A stretch of DNA of 64,000 nt, taken from positions 1 through 64,000 of the forward strand of contig JAIVEN010000052.1 in the NCBI GenBank assembly GCA_026686845.1. Reading direction: 5' to 3'. Made by a program: the position numbers and the translations under genes. The DNA comes from Adenanthera pavonina (lineage: Eukaryota; Streptophyta; Magnoliopsida; Fabales; Fabaceae). Positions 25,775 through 37,435 of the stretch are shown in pieces. Below the pieces are notes generated by a model, which worked only from the letters and a program-made list of their open reading frames with translations, did no database searches and was not told where the DNA came from. Positions within the stretch are counted from its first letter, which is position 1; every line of letters begins with the position of its first letter.

Positions 25775-28700
25775 ATGTTTAGAAACCTGGAACTTTCAAA
25801 CAAAATGAGGTTAAAGCGGAATCCGATTGTGTTTATTTCATCAACCAAGGCTCAAATCGGTGTGAGGATATCGGATAAACTCACTAGCTCACTTCATGTT
25901 CCAAATTTCGTTAGATTTTCCGATTTCTTTTGCCTTTCAATGTATTTTCATAAAGTTGGATCATTTTGCCAAAATTGCATGATGATGAAGCCAAATTGTG
26001 CACGTTTCTTCCAACTAGACTCGAATTGTTGTGACTAAGCACCATAAACTCCCTACCTCGCTTAAAATTCCAAATCTTCGAGCCTTCGCCACCTTAGAAC
26101 TTTCTGGCGAATGTTTAGCAACCTGGAACTTTCAAACAAAATGAGGTTAAAGCGGAATCCTATTGTGTTTATTTCATCAACCAAGGCTTAAATCGGTGTG
26201 AGGATATCGGATAAAATCACTAGCTCACTTCATGTTGTAAATTTTGTGAGATTTTCCAATTTCTTTTGCCTTTCAATGTATTTTCATAAAGTTGGATCAT
26301 TTCGCCAAAATGGCATGATGATGGAGCCAAATTGTGCATGTTTCTTCCAACTAGACTCGAATTGTTGTGAGTGAGCCGCATAAACTCCCAACCTTACTTA
26401 AAATTCCAAATCTTCTGGCCTTCGCCTCCTTAGAACTTTCTGGCGAATGTTTAGCAACCTGGAACTTTCAAACAAAACGAGGTTAAAGCGAAATCCGATT
26501 GTGTTTGTTCCATCAACCAAGCCTTAAATTGGTGTGAGGATGTCGGATAAACTCACTAGCTCACATCATGTTGCAAATTTCATGAGATTTTTTATTATCT
26601 TTTGCTTTTCAATGTATTTTCATGAAGTTGGATCGTTTGGCCAAAGTGGCGTGATGATGAAGCCAAATTGTGCATGTTTCGTCCAACTAGACTCGAATTG
26701 TTGTGAGTTAGCCACGTAAACTCCCTGTCTCACTTAAAATTCCAAATCTTGTGGCATTCTCCTCCTTAGAGCCTCCCGGTGAATGTTTAGAAACCTGGAA
26801 CTTTCAAACAAAATGAGGTTAAAGCGGAATCCGACTGTGTTTATTTCATCAACCAAAGCTCAAATCGGTGTGAGGATATCGGATAAACTCACGAGCTCAC
26901 TTCATGTTGCAAATTTCGTGAGATTTTTTATTATCTTTTGCTTTTCAATGTATTTTCATGAAGTTGAATCGTTTGGCCAAAGTGGCGTGATGATGAAGCC
27001 AAATTGTGCACGTTTCCTCCAACTAGACTCGAATTGTTCTGACTAAGCAGCATAAACTCCCTACCTCACTTAAAATTCCAAATCTTCTGGCCTTCGCCAC
27101 CTTAGAACTTTCTGGCGAATGTTTAGCAACCTGGAACTTTCAAACAAACTGAGGTTAAAGCGGAATCCGATTGTGTTTATTTCATCAACCAAGCCTTAAA
27201 TTGGTGTGAGGATGTCGGATAAACTCACTATCTCACATCATGTTGCAAATTTCGTGAGATTTTTTATTATCTTTTGCTTTTCAATGTATTTTCATGAAGT
27301 TGGATCGTTTGGCCAAAGTGGCATGATGATGAAGCCAAATTGTGCACGTTTCTTCCAACTAGACTCGAATTGTTGTGAGTTAGCCGCGTAAACTCCCTGC
27401 CTAGCTTAAAATTCCAAATCTTGTGGCATTCTCCTCCTTAGAGCCTCCCGGTAAATGTTTAGAAACCTGGAACTTTCAAACAAAATGAGGTTAAAGCGGA
27501 ATCCGATTGTGTTTATTTCATCAACCAAGGCTCAAATCGGTGTGAGGATATCGGATAAACTCACTAGCTCACTTCATGTTGCAAATTTCGTGAGATTTTC
27601 CAATTTCTTTTGCCTTTCAATGTATTTTCATAAAGTTGGATCATTTCACAAAAATGGCATGATGATGAAGCCAAATTGTGCACGTTTCTTCCAACTAGAC
27701 TCAAATTGTTGTGAGTGAGCCGTATAAACTCCCAACCTCACTTAGAATTCCAAATCTTCTGGCCTTCGCCTCCTTAGAACTTTCTGGCGAATGTTTAGCA
27801 ACCTGGAACTTTCAAACAAAATGAGGTTAAAGCGAAATCCGATCGTGTTGATTTCATCAACCAAGGCTCAAATTGGTGTGAGGATGTCGGATAAATTCAC
27901 TAGCTCACATCATGTTGCAAATTTCGTGAGATTTTTTATTATCTTTTGCTTTTCAATGTATTTTCATGAAGTTGGATCGTTTGGCCAAAGTGGCGTGATG
28001 ATGAAGCCAAATTGTGCACGTTTCTTCCAACTAGACTCGAACTGTTATGAGTTAGCTGCGTAAACTCCCTGCCTCGCTTAAAATTCCAAATCTTGTGGCA
28101 TTCTCCTCCTTAGAGCCCCCCGGTGAATGTTTAGAAACCTGGAACTTTCAAATAAAATGAGGTTAAAGCGGAATCCGATCATGTTGATTTCATCAACCAA
28201 GGCTCAAACTGGTGTGAGGATGTCGGATAAACTTACTAGCTCACTTGTTGTAATTTTAGTGGGATTTTCCGATTTCTTTTGCTTTTCAATGCATTTTCAT
28301 CAACTTGGATCATTTGGCCAAAATGGCATGATGATGAAGCCTAATTGTGCACGTTTCTTCCAACTAGACTCGAATTGTTCTGACTAAGCTGCATAAACTC
28401 CCTACCTCGCTTAAAATTCCAAATCTTTTGGCCTTCGCCTCCTTAGAACTTTCTAGCGAATGTTTAGCAACCTGGAACTTTCGAACAAAATGAGGTTAAA
28501 GCGGAATCCGATTGTATTTTTTTCATCAACCAAGCCTTAAATTGGTGTGAGGATGTCGGATAAACTCACTAGTTCACATCATGTTGCGAATTTCGTGAGA
28601 TTTTTTATTATCTTTTGCTTTTCAATGTATTTTGATACAGTTGGATCGTTTCGCCAAAATGACGTGATGATGAAGCCAAATTGTGCACGTTTCTTCCAAC

Positions 28701-31700
28701 CAGACTCCATTTGTTGTGAGTTAGCCACGTAAACTACCTGCCTCACTTAAAATTCCAAATCTTGTGGCATTCTCCTCCTTAGAGCCTCCCGGTGAATGTT
28801 TAGAAACCTGGAACTTTCAAACAAAATGAGGTTAAAGCGGAATCCGATTGTGTTTATTTCATCAACCAAGGCTTAAATTGGTGTGAGGATGTCGGATAAA
28901 CTCACTAGCTCACATCATGTTGCAAATTTCGTGAGATTTTCCGATTTCTTCTGCCTTTCAATGTATTTTCATAAAGTTGGATCATTTCGCCAAAATGACG
29001 TGACGATGAAGCCAAATTGTGCACGTTTCTTCCAACTAGACTCGAATTGTTGTGACTAAGCAGCATAAACTCCCTACCTCGCTTAAAATTCAAAATCTTG
29101 TGGCATTCTCCTCCTTAGAGCCTCCCGGTGAATGTTTAGAAACCTGGAACTTTCAAACAAAATGAGGTTGAAGCGGAATCCGATTGTGTTTATTTCATCA
29201 ACCAAGGCTCAAATCGGTGTGAGGATATCGGATAAACTCACTAGCTCACTTCATGTTGCAAATTTCATGAGATTTTCCGATTTCTTTTTGCCTTTCAATG
29301 TATTTTCATAAAGTTGGATCATTTTGCCAAAATGGCATGATGATGAAGCCAAATTGTGCACATTTCTTCCAACTAGACTCGAATTGTTGTGACTAAGCTG
29401 CATAAACTCCCTACCTCACTTAAAATTGCAAATCTTCTGGCCTTCGCCTCCTTAGAAATTTCTGACGAATGTTTAGCAACCTGGAACTTTCGAACAAAAT
29501 GAGGTTAAAGCGGAATCCGATCGTGTTGATTTAATCAACCAAGGCTCAAACTGGTGTGAGGATGTCGGATAAACTCACTAGCTCACTTGTTGTAATTTTA
29601 GTGGGATATTCCGATTTCTTTTGCTTTTCAATGCATTTTCATCAACCTGGATCATTTGGTCAAAATGGCATGATGATGAAGCCGAATTGTGCATGTTTCT
29701 TCCAACTGGACTCGAATTGTTGTGGGTAAGCCGCATAAACTCCCTTTTTCACTTAAAATTCCAAATCTTCTGGCCTTCGCCTCCTTAGAACTTTCTGGCG
29801 AATGTTTAGCAACCTGGAACTTTCGAACAAAATGTGGTTAAAGCGGAATCCGATTGTGTTTTTTTCATCAACCAAGGATCAAATCAGTGTGAGGATGTCG
29901 GAAAAACTCACTAGCTCACTTCATGTTGCAAATTTCGTGAGATTTTCTGATTTCTTTTGCCTTTCAATGTATTTTCATAATGTTGGATCATTTCGCCAAA
30001 ATGACGTGATGATGAAGCCAAATTGTGCACGTTTCTTCTAACTAGACTCGAATTGTTGTGAGTGAGCCGCATAAACTCCCTACCTCACTTAAAATTCCAA
30101 ATCTTCTGGCCTTCGCCTCCTTAGAACTTTCTGGCGAATGTTTAGCAACCTGGAACTTTTGAACAAAATGAGGTTAAAGCAGAATCCAATTGTGTTTATT
30201 TCATCAACCAAGTCTTAAATTGGTGTGAGGATGTCGGATAAACTCACTAGCTCACATCATGTTGCAAATTTCGTGAGATTTTTTATTATCTTTTGCTTTT
30301 CAATGTATTTTCATGAAGTTGGATCGTTTGGCCAAAGTGGTGTGATGATGAAGCCAAATTGTGCACGTTTCTTCCAACTAGACTCTAATTGTTGTAAGTT
30401 AGCCGCATAAACTCCCTGCCTCGCTTAAAATTCCAAATATTGTGGCATTCTCCTCCTTAGAGCCTCCCGGTGAATGTTTAGAAACCTGGAACGTTCAAAC
30501 AAAATGTGGTTAAAGCGGAATCCGATTGTGTTTATTTCATCAACCAAGGCTCAAAATGGTGTGAGGATGTCGAATAAACTCACTAGCTGACTTCATATTG
30601 CAAATTTAGTGACATTTTCGGATTTCCTTTGCTTTTCAATGTATTTTCATAAAGTTGGATCGTTTGGCCTAAATGGCATAATGATAAAGCCAAATTGTGC
30701 ACGTTTCTTCCAACTAGACTCGAATTATTGTGACTCAGCCGCATAAACTCGCTGATTGCTTAAAATTCCAAATCTTGTGGCATTCTCCTCCTTAGATCCT
30801 CCCGTTGAATGTTTAGAAACCTGGAACTTTCAAACAAAATGAGGTTAAAGCGGAATCCGATTGTGTTTATTTCATCAACCAAGGCTCAAACTGGTGTGAG
30901 GATATCGGATAAACTCACTAGCTCACTTCATGTTGCAAATTTCATGAGATTTTCCGATTTCTTTTGCCTTTCAATGTATTTTCATAAAGTTGGATCATTT
31001 CGCCAAAATGAGGTGATGATGAAGCCAAATTGTGCACGTTTCTTCCAACTGGACTCGAATTGTTGTGACTAATCTGCATAAACTCCCTACCTCGGTTAAA
31101 ATTCCAAATCTTTGTGGTCGTCGCCTGCTTAGAACTTTCTGGCGAATGTTTAGCAACCTGGAACTTTCAAACAAAATGAGGTTAAAGCGGAATCTGATGG
31201 TGTTGATTTCATCAACCAAGGCTCAAACTGGTGTGAGGATGACGGATAAACTCACTAGCTGACTTCATATTGCAAATTTAGTGAGATTTTCTGATTTCTT
31301 TTCCCTTTCAATGCATTTTCATCAACTTGGATCATTTGGCCAAAATGGCATGATGATGAAGCCGAATTGTGCATGTTTCTTCCAACTGGACTCGAATTGT
31401 TGTGAGTGAGCCGCATAAACTCCCTACCTCACTTAAAATTCCAAATCTTCTGGCCTTCGCCTCCTTAGAGCCTCCCGGTGAATGTTTAGAAACCTGAAAC
31501 TTTCAAACAAAATGAGGTTAAAGCGGAATCCGATCGTGTTGATTTCATCAACCAAGGCTCAAACTGGTGTGAGGATGTCGGATAAACTCACTAGCTGACT
31601 TCATATTGCAAATTTCATGAGATTTTCCAATTTCCTTTGCTTTTCAATGTATTTTCATAAAGTTGGATCGTTTGGCCTAAATGGCGTAATGATAATGCCA

Positions 31701-32489
31701 AATTGTGCACGTTTCTTCCAACTAGACACGAATTATTGGGACTGAGACGCAAAAACTCGCCGCCTCGCTTAAAATTCCAAATCTTATGGCATTTTCCTCC
31801 TTAGAGCCTCCCGGTGAATGTTTAGAAACCTTGAACTTTCAAACAAAATGAGGTTAAAGCGGAATCCGATCGTGTTGATTTCATCAACCAAGGCTCAAAC
31901 TGGTCTGAGGATGTCGGACAAACTAACTAGCTGACTTCATATTGCAAATTTTATGAGATTTTCCGATTTCCTTAGCTTTTCAATGTATTTTCATAAAGTT
32001 GGATCGTTTGGCCTAAATGGCGTAATGATAAAGCTGAATTATGCACGTTTCTTCCAACTAGACTCGAATTATTGTGACTAAGATGCATAAACTCGCTGCC
32101 ACGCTTAAAATTCCAAATCTTGTGGCATTCTCCTCCTTAGAGCCTCCCGGTGAATGTTTAGAAACCTGGAACTTTCAAACAAAATGAGGTTAAAGCGGAA
32201 TGCGATTGTGTTTATTTCATCAACCAAGGCTCAAATCGGTGTGAGGATATCGGATAAACTCACTAGCTCACTTCATGTTGCAAATTTCGTGAGATTTTTC
32301 GATTTCTTTTGCCTTTTAATGTATTTTCATAAAGTTGGATCATTTCGCCAAAATGGCATGATGATGAAGCCAAATTGTGCACGTTTCTTCCAACTAGACT
32401 CGAATTGTTGTGACTATGCAGCATAAACTCCCTAGCTCGCTAAAAATTCGAAATCTTCTGGCCTTCGCCTCCTTAGAAGTTTCTGGTGA

Positions 32490-32802
32490 ATGTTTAGCAA
32501 CCTGGAACTTTCGAACAAAATGAGGTTAAAGCGGAATCCGATGGTGTTGATTTCATCAACCAAGGCTCAAATTGGTGTGAGGATATCGGATAAACTCACT
32601 AGCTCACTTGTTGCAAATTTAGTGAGATTTTCCGATTTCTTTTGCTTTTCAATGCGTTTTCATCAACTTGGATCATTTGGCCATAATGGCATGATGATGA
32701 ATCCAACTAGACTCGAATTGCTGTGAGTAAGCTGCATGAACTCCCTACCTCGCTTAAAATTCCAAATCTTACGGCATTCTCCTCCTTAGAACTTCCTGGC
32801 AA
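32490..32802 (+). repeat. Shortened satellite monomer (313 bp)
   Basis: Two losses are visible against its neighbours: 3 bp in the CACTTGTTGCAAATTT region, and about 20 bp where GATGATGAATCC joins directly to AACTAGACTCG, removing the usual TTGTGCACGTTTCTTCC segment. It lies just before the monomer that carries the first retrotransposon insertion. Confidence 0.8.
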
Positions 32803-33111
32803 ATGTTTAGAAACCTGGAACTTTCGAACAAAATGAGATTAAAGCAGAATCCGATCGTGTTTATTTCATTAACCAAGGCTCAAACTGGTGTGAGGATCTC
32901 GGATAAACTCACTAGCTCACTTCATCTTGTAAATTTAGTGAGATTTTCTGATTTCTTTTGCTTTTCAATGCATTTTTATCAACTTGGATCGTTTGGCCGA
33001 AATGCCATGATGATGAAGCCGAACTGTGCACAGTTCTCCCAACTAGACTCGAATTGTTGTGAGTAAGCTGCATAAACTCCCTACCTCGCTTAAAATTCCA
33101 AATCTTGTGGC

Positions 33112-33116
33112 ATTCT
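33112..33116 (+). repeat. Target-site duplication ATTCT (left, family 1 element)
   Basis: ATTCT directly precedes the LTR terminus TGATAG and is repeated at 38310-38314 directly after the terminal TATCA. Removing the element and one copy restores the normal satellite text GGCATTCTCCTCC. Confidence 0.95.
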
Positions 33117-33663
33117 TGATAGAATAAGGGTTTGGAGCGGAGCATGGAGAGCTTGGAAGACTTGATCAAAGTGCTAAATATAAAGCCCAAGTTTAAGTGA
33201 GATCATCAACTCCAAAATATAAGTTTCAGATCCAAGCCCAATAGGAGCCCATTGAAGGAGGTTAATTAAAATATCATGTGCTTCATTAAAAGAGCATGTG
33301 ACTTAGACATTAATGGGCTTAATTAGTATTAATTTCGTTTTTATTAATTATGGGGTGAACTTTGTTATTTAACAAAGCCCAATTAGTTAATTAGTAGTCT
33401 TTTTGATAGGCCACCTTGTAAATAAACATGTCATGTGCCAAACATGTGATTTCATTAGTGTGTTGGCATGTTTATAAGGGCTTAGGTATTATTTTATTAT
33501 GAATTTATGAATTTTCGTTATTTTATTTTAGGGCTTTATTTTATTAGTTTCATAGGTCCAATAGGAGTGTTGTTTGGGCCTAAAGTCTCCTAATCCTATT
33601 AGGATTACTCAAACCCAAATTAATTAGGGTTTCTAAGTTTATTAGGTTAGATTTTACCTTGCC

Positions 33664-33670
33664 TATTTAA
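33664..33670 (+). promoter_or_regulatory. TATA-like box in family 1 LTR
   Basis: TATTTAA followed by GG, in the same relative place as the TATATAA of the family 2 LTRs: both lie downstream of a TTAGGGTTT or AGGGTTTT stretch and are followed by a TATGTAC tract. The matching box in the 3' LTR is at 37951-37957. Transcription would be expected to start roughly 30 bp downstream; not shown. Confidence 0.6.
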
Positions 33671-33820
33671 GGCTAACTATTATGTACGTTTTTTAAGATT
33701 TGAATGATTAAAGTTTTAGACTTTTGTGAGTTTCCTCTTGCGATTCTTTGAGTGCTAGAGAGAATACTATGACTTATCAAGGAATTGGTCAATCATTGTG
33801 GCGTCACCGGAACTAGGGTT

Positions 33821-33839
33821 CAAGAGACCGGTTCTCTTG
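33821..33839 (+). other. R/U5 hairpin (family 1)
   Basis: CAAGAG pairs with CTCTTG around a 7-base loop ACCGGTT. The 3' LTR has the same hairpin at 38108-38126. Family 2 LTRs have the same structure with a longer stem and a loop that also ends GGTT, with a C-G pair here replaced by T-A there. Confidence 0.65.
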
Positions 33840-34024
33840 GGTCCTAATTCACCTAGACCAACATATCTTGTGTGCTTTCTTAATTACTCTCATCTTTGTG
33901 TGTTTTTCTTCTTACTATTTTTTCAATTTTCCAGTCTTTGTGTCCCTTGTTTCGCATAGATCCGGGTGTCATACACATAAAAGTGGGTTCTTTGGACGGG
34001 TTCCAAAAGGGGACATGTATCATT

Positions 34025-34036
34025 TGGCATCATAGC
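34025..34036 (+). other. Primer-binding site, degenerate (tRNA-iMet type)
   Basis: TGGCATCATAGC lies two bases after the LTR end. It matches the plant initiator-Met tRNA complement TGGTATCAGAGC at 10 of 12 positions. The intact family 2 site at 51538 supports the assignment. The two mismatches are either decay or a different primer. Confidence 0.7.
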
Positions 34037-34125
34037 TATGGTTTGCAAATCAAGGTGTGTTCCCTATTTTGCTTGTCTCCTTGTTTCAATCCATCTCCGT
34101 TGCTTCAAAAAAAAAATTTCGTGCC

Positions 34126-34324
34126 ACTGTTCATACCGTACGGATTTCTTTGTTCACAGGCACTGTTTCATACTGTTCTGTTTTCACAAAATACTGTTTT
34201 TCCATCACTGTGCTCGTTCTGTTCCTAACAGTTTTTCATGATTACTGTTCCCCGTCACTATTGCATGCACTGTTCATTAAACTGTTTTTGAGACTGTTCA
34301 CGGTTACTGTTTTGGGTTACTGTT
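34126..34324 (+). other. ACTGTT motif cluster
   Basis: Ten copies of ACTGTT occur in about 200 bp, on the + strand and irregularly spaced, in contexts such as CACTGTTCAT, ATACTGTTTT, TTACTGTTCC and GGTTACTGTTAA. The core CTGTT fits the plant MYB consensus CNGTT, but no binding is shown. The tract is not seen in the family 2 leader. It may instead be a decayed short-period tandem repeat. Confidence 0.7.
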
Positions 34325-34353
34325 AAAAAACTCTGAAAAAAAAAGATAGACTG

Positions 34354-34388
34354 GTTGCTGCACAAAAAAAATAGAATATAGCAGCAAC
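34354..34388 (+). other. Inverted repeat GTTGCTGC / GCAGCAAC
   Basis: A perfect 8-bp inverted repeat separated by 19 A-rich bases; it could fold as an RNA hairpin in the leader. A second one with the same stem core follows at 34451. Confidence 0.6.
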
Positions 34389-34450
34389 TGAAAAATGAAA
34401 ATAGCAGAAAAAAATTAAAAAAAAAATTCTGAAAAAAAAAGTGAGATTTA

Positions 34451-34486
34451 TTGCTGCAAAATATATATATATATATATAGCAGCAA
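34451..34486 (+). other. Inverted repeat TTGCTGC / GCAGCAA around an (AT)n run
   Basis: A 7-bp inverted repeat encloses AAAA and an alternating AT run that is itself self-complementary. The same stem core as the hairpin about 100 bp upstream. Family 2 leaders have related TTGCTGCTG and AGCAGAACAGCAG text around 52059-52094. Confidence 0.6.
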
Positions 34487-34994
34487 CAAAAAAAAAGGTA
34501 GTAAAAAAAATATTATTTGATTGAATTTGATTTGAGGCTTGATTGACTTAATTTATCAACTTTGGTGGAAAGTCTCATTAAAATATCTATAATTTCTCTT
34601 TCCTTCAGATTTCTTTCCTTATCAGTTCGTACAAATTATCATCCCTCTTTGTTCTATTTCCTTCATATTTCTCTTGTTGGAAATTTCAGTTTCTTTGTGC
34701 TCAATTTAGGATTTTTGAGAACCTTAATTTTGAACTTTTATTTTCTGTGATTGCCACTTTTTTAAAAATCAATTTCCTTTTGATTGAAGTTGTGGTTTTA
34801 ATTTAGCACTCTCATAAGAAAGCAAGCTTTGAGTGGAAAAAGGCAAGAGAGAAATTGCATCATATTTGAAAAAGCCTTTTATTTAGTGTGAAACACGAGT
34901 GCATTTGCATTATTTGAGTGAAACACGTGAGAGAGTGTGTGAGGTCCCTATTTCTTTTCTCTTTGTTTTACATTAACAATTTCAGATTATAAAC

Positions 34995-37435
34995 ATGGCT
35001 GTTGGAGAAGTTGATCTTAAGGCCTTATTAAGGACTTTTAATGATCAAATTAAGGAAGTAAATGCAAAATTGGATCGCCTGGAGTTTCCTTCTAAAACTA
35101 AAGCAAGGCGTAATCCAAAGGTTCCTGCTCAGACGGATGTTCTTAGCAAGATCAAACCAAAGATCCCACTATTTCATGGTGAGAAAAATCCCGATGTTTA
35201 ATTGGATTGGGAAAGAAAAGTTGAACAAGTCTTCGCAAGTTGCAACTACTCCGAAATAGAGAAGGCACAATGTGCTTACCTTTGATTGGGTAAAAATGTT
35301 GCTACTTGGTGGAAACGGATGGAAACTAAACGAGCTACGAATGGAGAACCTTCCATTATAACATGGAATGAAATGAGGGTAGTCTTGAGGCAAAAATACA
35401 TGCCATCCAAAGCTAAAAGTGAAGATGAACATATTAAAGAGATGCACATCTCCGTGAAAAAGAATCCAACTCTTACTGTGTCTGATTCCCATGTGGAGAA
35501 AGATGATCAATGGGATGATGAAGTTGCTACCACTTTAACAACCAATGATGGAACAAGAGAATCCGCTACAGGTATGCCTAAACCTCAAAATTCTAATACT
35601 GATATCTCTTGTGATTTAGGATGTGATAATTCTGATGAGATGAATGTTGTTTGCATTGATGATATCTCTTGCAATGGATCAATTGAATTGGAAAGCAAGT
35701 ATGAATGTGTTGAACCTAAGAATATCAATAATTTTGATGATGTTGTTTATGTTGAAGAGATTGATTGTTTGCATCAACTAGAGGAGAATATTGATCTAGA
35801 GGTTGCTACTACTTTTGATTCTAGTGGCGTTTCTAATTTGCATCAATTGGAAAATGAATTTCATGACTGTGCTAATGAAATTAACCATGATTGCGTGCAA
35901 CTTTTAGAAGAGAAACATGATTTATTTGTTGTTAATGATTTGAGGGAAAATTCTTTGGATAGTAGCATGCTAGTTTCAAGTAGTGCTAATAGTGTGATTC
36001 CATTGGAAATTAGATCTTATGATTGCATTGATGTGATTGACCATATTGACATGGTGATTGGAGATTTAGACTATGATGTTAGCTTGAATGGGTATGATAG
36101 AAACTGTTATCATGTTTTGGAAAAAGACCATGAGCTAGAGTGGAAAAATAAGCGTTGTAGAAATGAGAGAAGAAAAGAGAGAAATAAGAAAGTAAAAGTC
36201 CAAAAAAATGTCAAAAGTGCAAGAGGAGTGAGTGAGAAGAAAAGTAAGAAAAGAAAGAAAAAGAGGAAGAAAAAGAGAGAAAAGAGAAATGAGAGAGAGC
36301 AAAAAGATAAGAATTTAAAGATAATTGAGAGTTGTTTGAGAGAGAGTGAGAATAAGTTAGTTTCACTAAACTTATTCCTTCTTCTTATGTTCCTTCACTT
36401 CATCTTCTTTGTCCTTCTTACTTAGTTTCTGATTTTTGTGGTTTGTTTTGTCCTACTTTGTGTTATAAAACCTTAGTTCCTCTTGAGTCCAATGTGATAA
36501 TAAGTCCATTTGATAATTTAGTGTCTTCTTTCTCTAGTTCAACCATCTATGTCTTTCCATTTCATCCTTATTATGTTTTGTCTCCTCAAATTGTTTCTTG
36601 TATCCCTCCAATTTATTTCATAATTTATGTGTTATGTGAGTCTCATGAGATATGTGTTTCCTTCTTTGCTGCTTGTGTATTTCATAAGTCATGTGCTTTC
36701 ATGCTCCATTGTTGGCATTGTGTCCCATCACATTCATATAAGTCTATTATGTTCCATTCTCTTTCTAGTTCATTCTCTTCTTTTGGTTTTATGTTAGTAT
36801 GTACTTCTTTAGTCATTACTTCTATATCTTTGTCTTACCATTGTGCATCATCATTTAATATTAAATCTGTCCAGATTTTGAGTTTATTGCATTATAATCA
36901 CATCTGCCCAGATTTCATCTTGTATGATCTTTCTCATGCATTAGTTTCAATTAAGTCCTTTTGTGTCAAGTTTTATCCCCATATCATTTCCCATGAATCC
37001 GCTAACACCTTGGTTCCATTTAAGTTTTGTTGTTTCGAATTGGTGTTTAGCTATTTATTACAGGTTTTGAGTGAGGTTGATGAAAGCTCTTATTTTCCAA
37101 TCCATGAAAATGAGTTGTATGTGATTCAAACAAATGGATTGCATAGTAAGGTTTTCTATCCTGGAGATTGGTTGCAAAAGCTTAGAGAAACATTTAAAGC
37201 CAATTTGCAACCAAGGGAGAATATTGTCTTCCAAGTTAATGTGAAGATCAAAGCCACAAAGCAACAATTAAGTCTAAAAGGTAAGTATACTCCTTGTTAT
37301 CTATTTGATACTTTTAATTGTTCCCTTTCTTTCCACGTAGATTATGAAGATTTGAGGACGAATCCTTTCGAGGAGGGAGGGAATGATAGAATAAGGGCTA
37401 GGCATGACTTGCAAGAGTTTGGAGCGGAGCATTGA
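34995..37435 (+). pseudogene. Gag-like ORF of family 1, broken
   Basis: Starts at an ATG in good plant context (AAACATGGCT). The N-terminus (FNDQIKEVNAKLD) is a probable short coiled coil and is followed by IPLFHGEK, the start of a Ty3/gypsy Gag-type domain; the VATWWKRME and MRVVLRQKY segments lie further on. Two in-frame stops interrupt that domain, TAA at 35199-35201 and TGA at 35283-35285. The frame is then open to a TAG at 36423-36425, including a conserved HDCVQLLEE segment and a Lys/Arg-rich stretch encoded by purine-rich DNA at about 36140-36330. The last part (about 36443-37435) lies in another frame, so there is a net frameshift. It ends FHVDYEDLRTNPFEEGG, reads over the polypurine tract and stops 17 codons into the LTR. 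Homology to the open family 2 ORF is clear throughout. Not expected to give a working protein. Confidence 0.88.
37370..37383 (+). other. Polypurine tract, family 1
   Basis: GAGGAGGGAGGGAA directly abuts the 3' LTR start. It primes plus-strand DNA synthesis in LTR retrotransposons. The sequence is identical in family 2, and in both families it is also coding (EEGG). Confidence 0.9.

Larger units (their letters stand above)
18379..33116 (+). repeat. 336-bp satellite array, block III
   Basis: A third subfamily block in the same orientation. Most monomers have GAGCCTCCCGGTGAATG before the anchor, TTAAAGCGGAATCCG after it, GGATATCGG or GGATGTCGG, and GTGAGTTAGCCGCGTAAAC with CCTGCCTCGC. Many carry the GATTTTTTATTATC variant of the central region. 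Length variants are a 338-bp monomer (TTTTGGTGAGATT, near 19387 and 23757), 333-bp monomers with a shortened CACTTGTTG segment, and a 313-bp monomer at 32490. The block is cut at 33116 by a retrotransposon and resumes at 38310. Confidence 0.95.
33117..34022 (+). repeat. 5' LTR, family 1 (906 bp)
   Basis: Runs from TGATAGAATAAGGG to GGACATGTATCA. It is 20 bp shorter than the 3' LTR because the segment at 37398-37417 is missing at 33130/33131; the solo LTR of family 2 keeps the equivalent segment, so the loss is in this copy. It contains a TATA-like box, an R/U5 hairpin and a GTGAGT at 33726 that could act as a splice donor (inference). Confidence 0.95.
34023..34994 (+). other. Leader of family 1 element
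   Basis: Non-coding stretch between the 5' LTR and the Gag-like start. It contains in order the degenerate primer-binding site, an ACTGTT-rich tract, A-rich tracts with two GCAGCAA inverted repeats, a T-rich tract, two GAAACACG motifs (34890 and 34920) and a pyrimidine-rich stretch ending in CAG at 34985, just before the ATG at 34995. The last three are also present in family 2 at the same distance from the start, so they are probably cis-acting. No convincing ORF. Confidence 0.8.

Noticed and set aside
33896..34228. Open frames across the family 1 LTR end and leader
   Set aside because: They cross the LTR boundary and primer site and have low-complexity Phe/Ser/Cys-rich products from T-rich DNA. 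No homologue is seen in family 2.
34995..37435. Family 1 ORF as a functional gene with introns at the stops
   Set aside because: The sites of the two stops and the frameshift lack convincing splice borders, and the aligned family 2 frame is continuous there, so nonsense changes and an indel explain them better.
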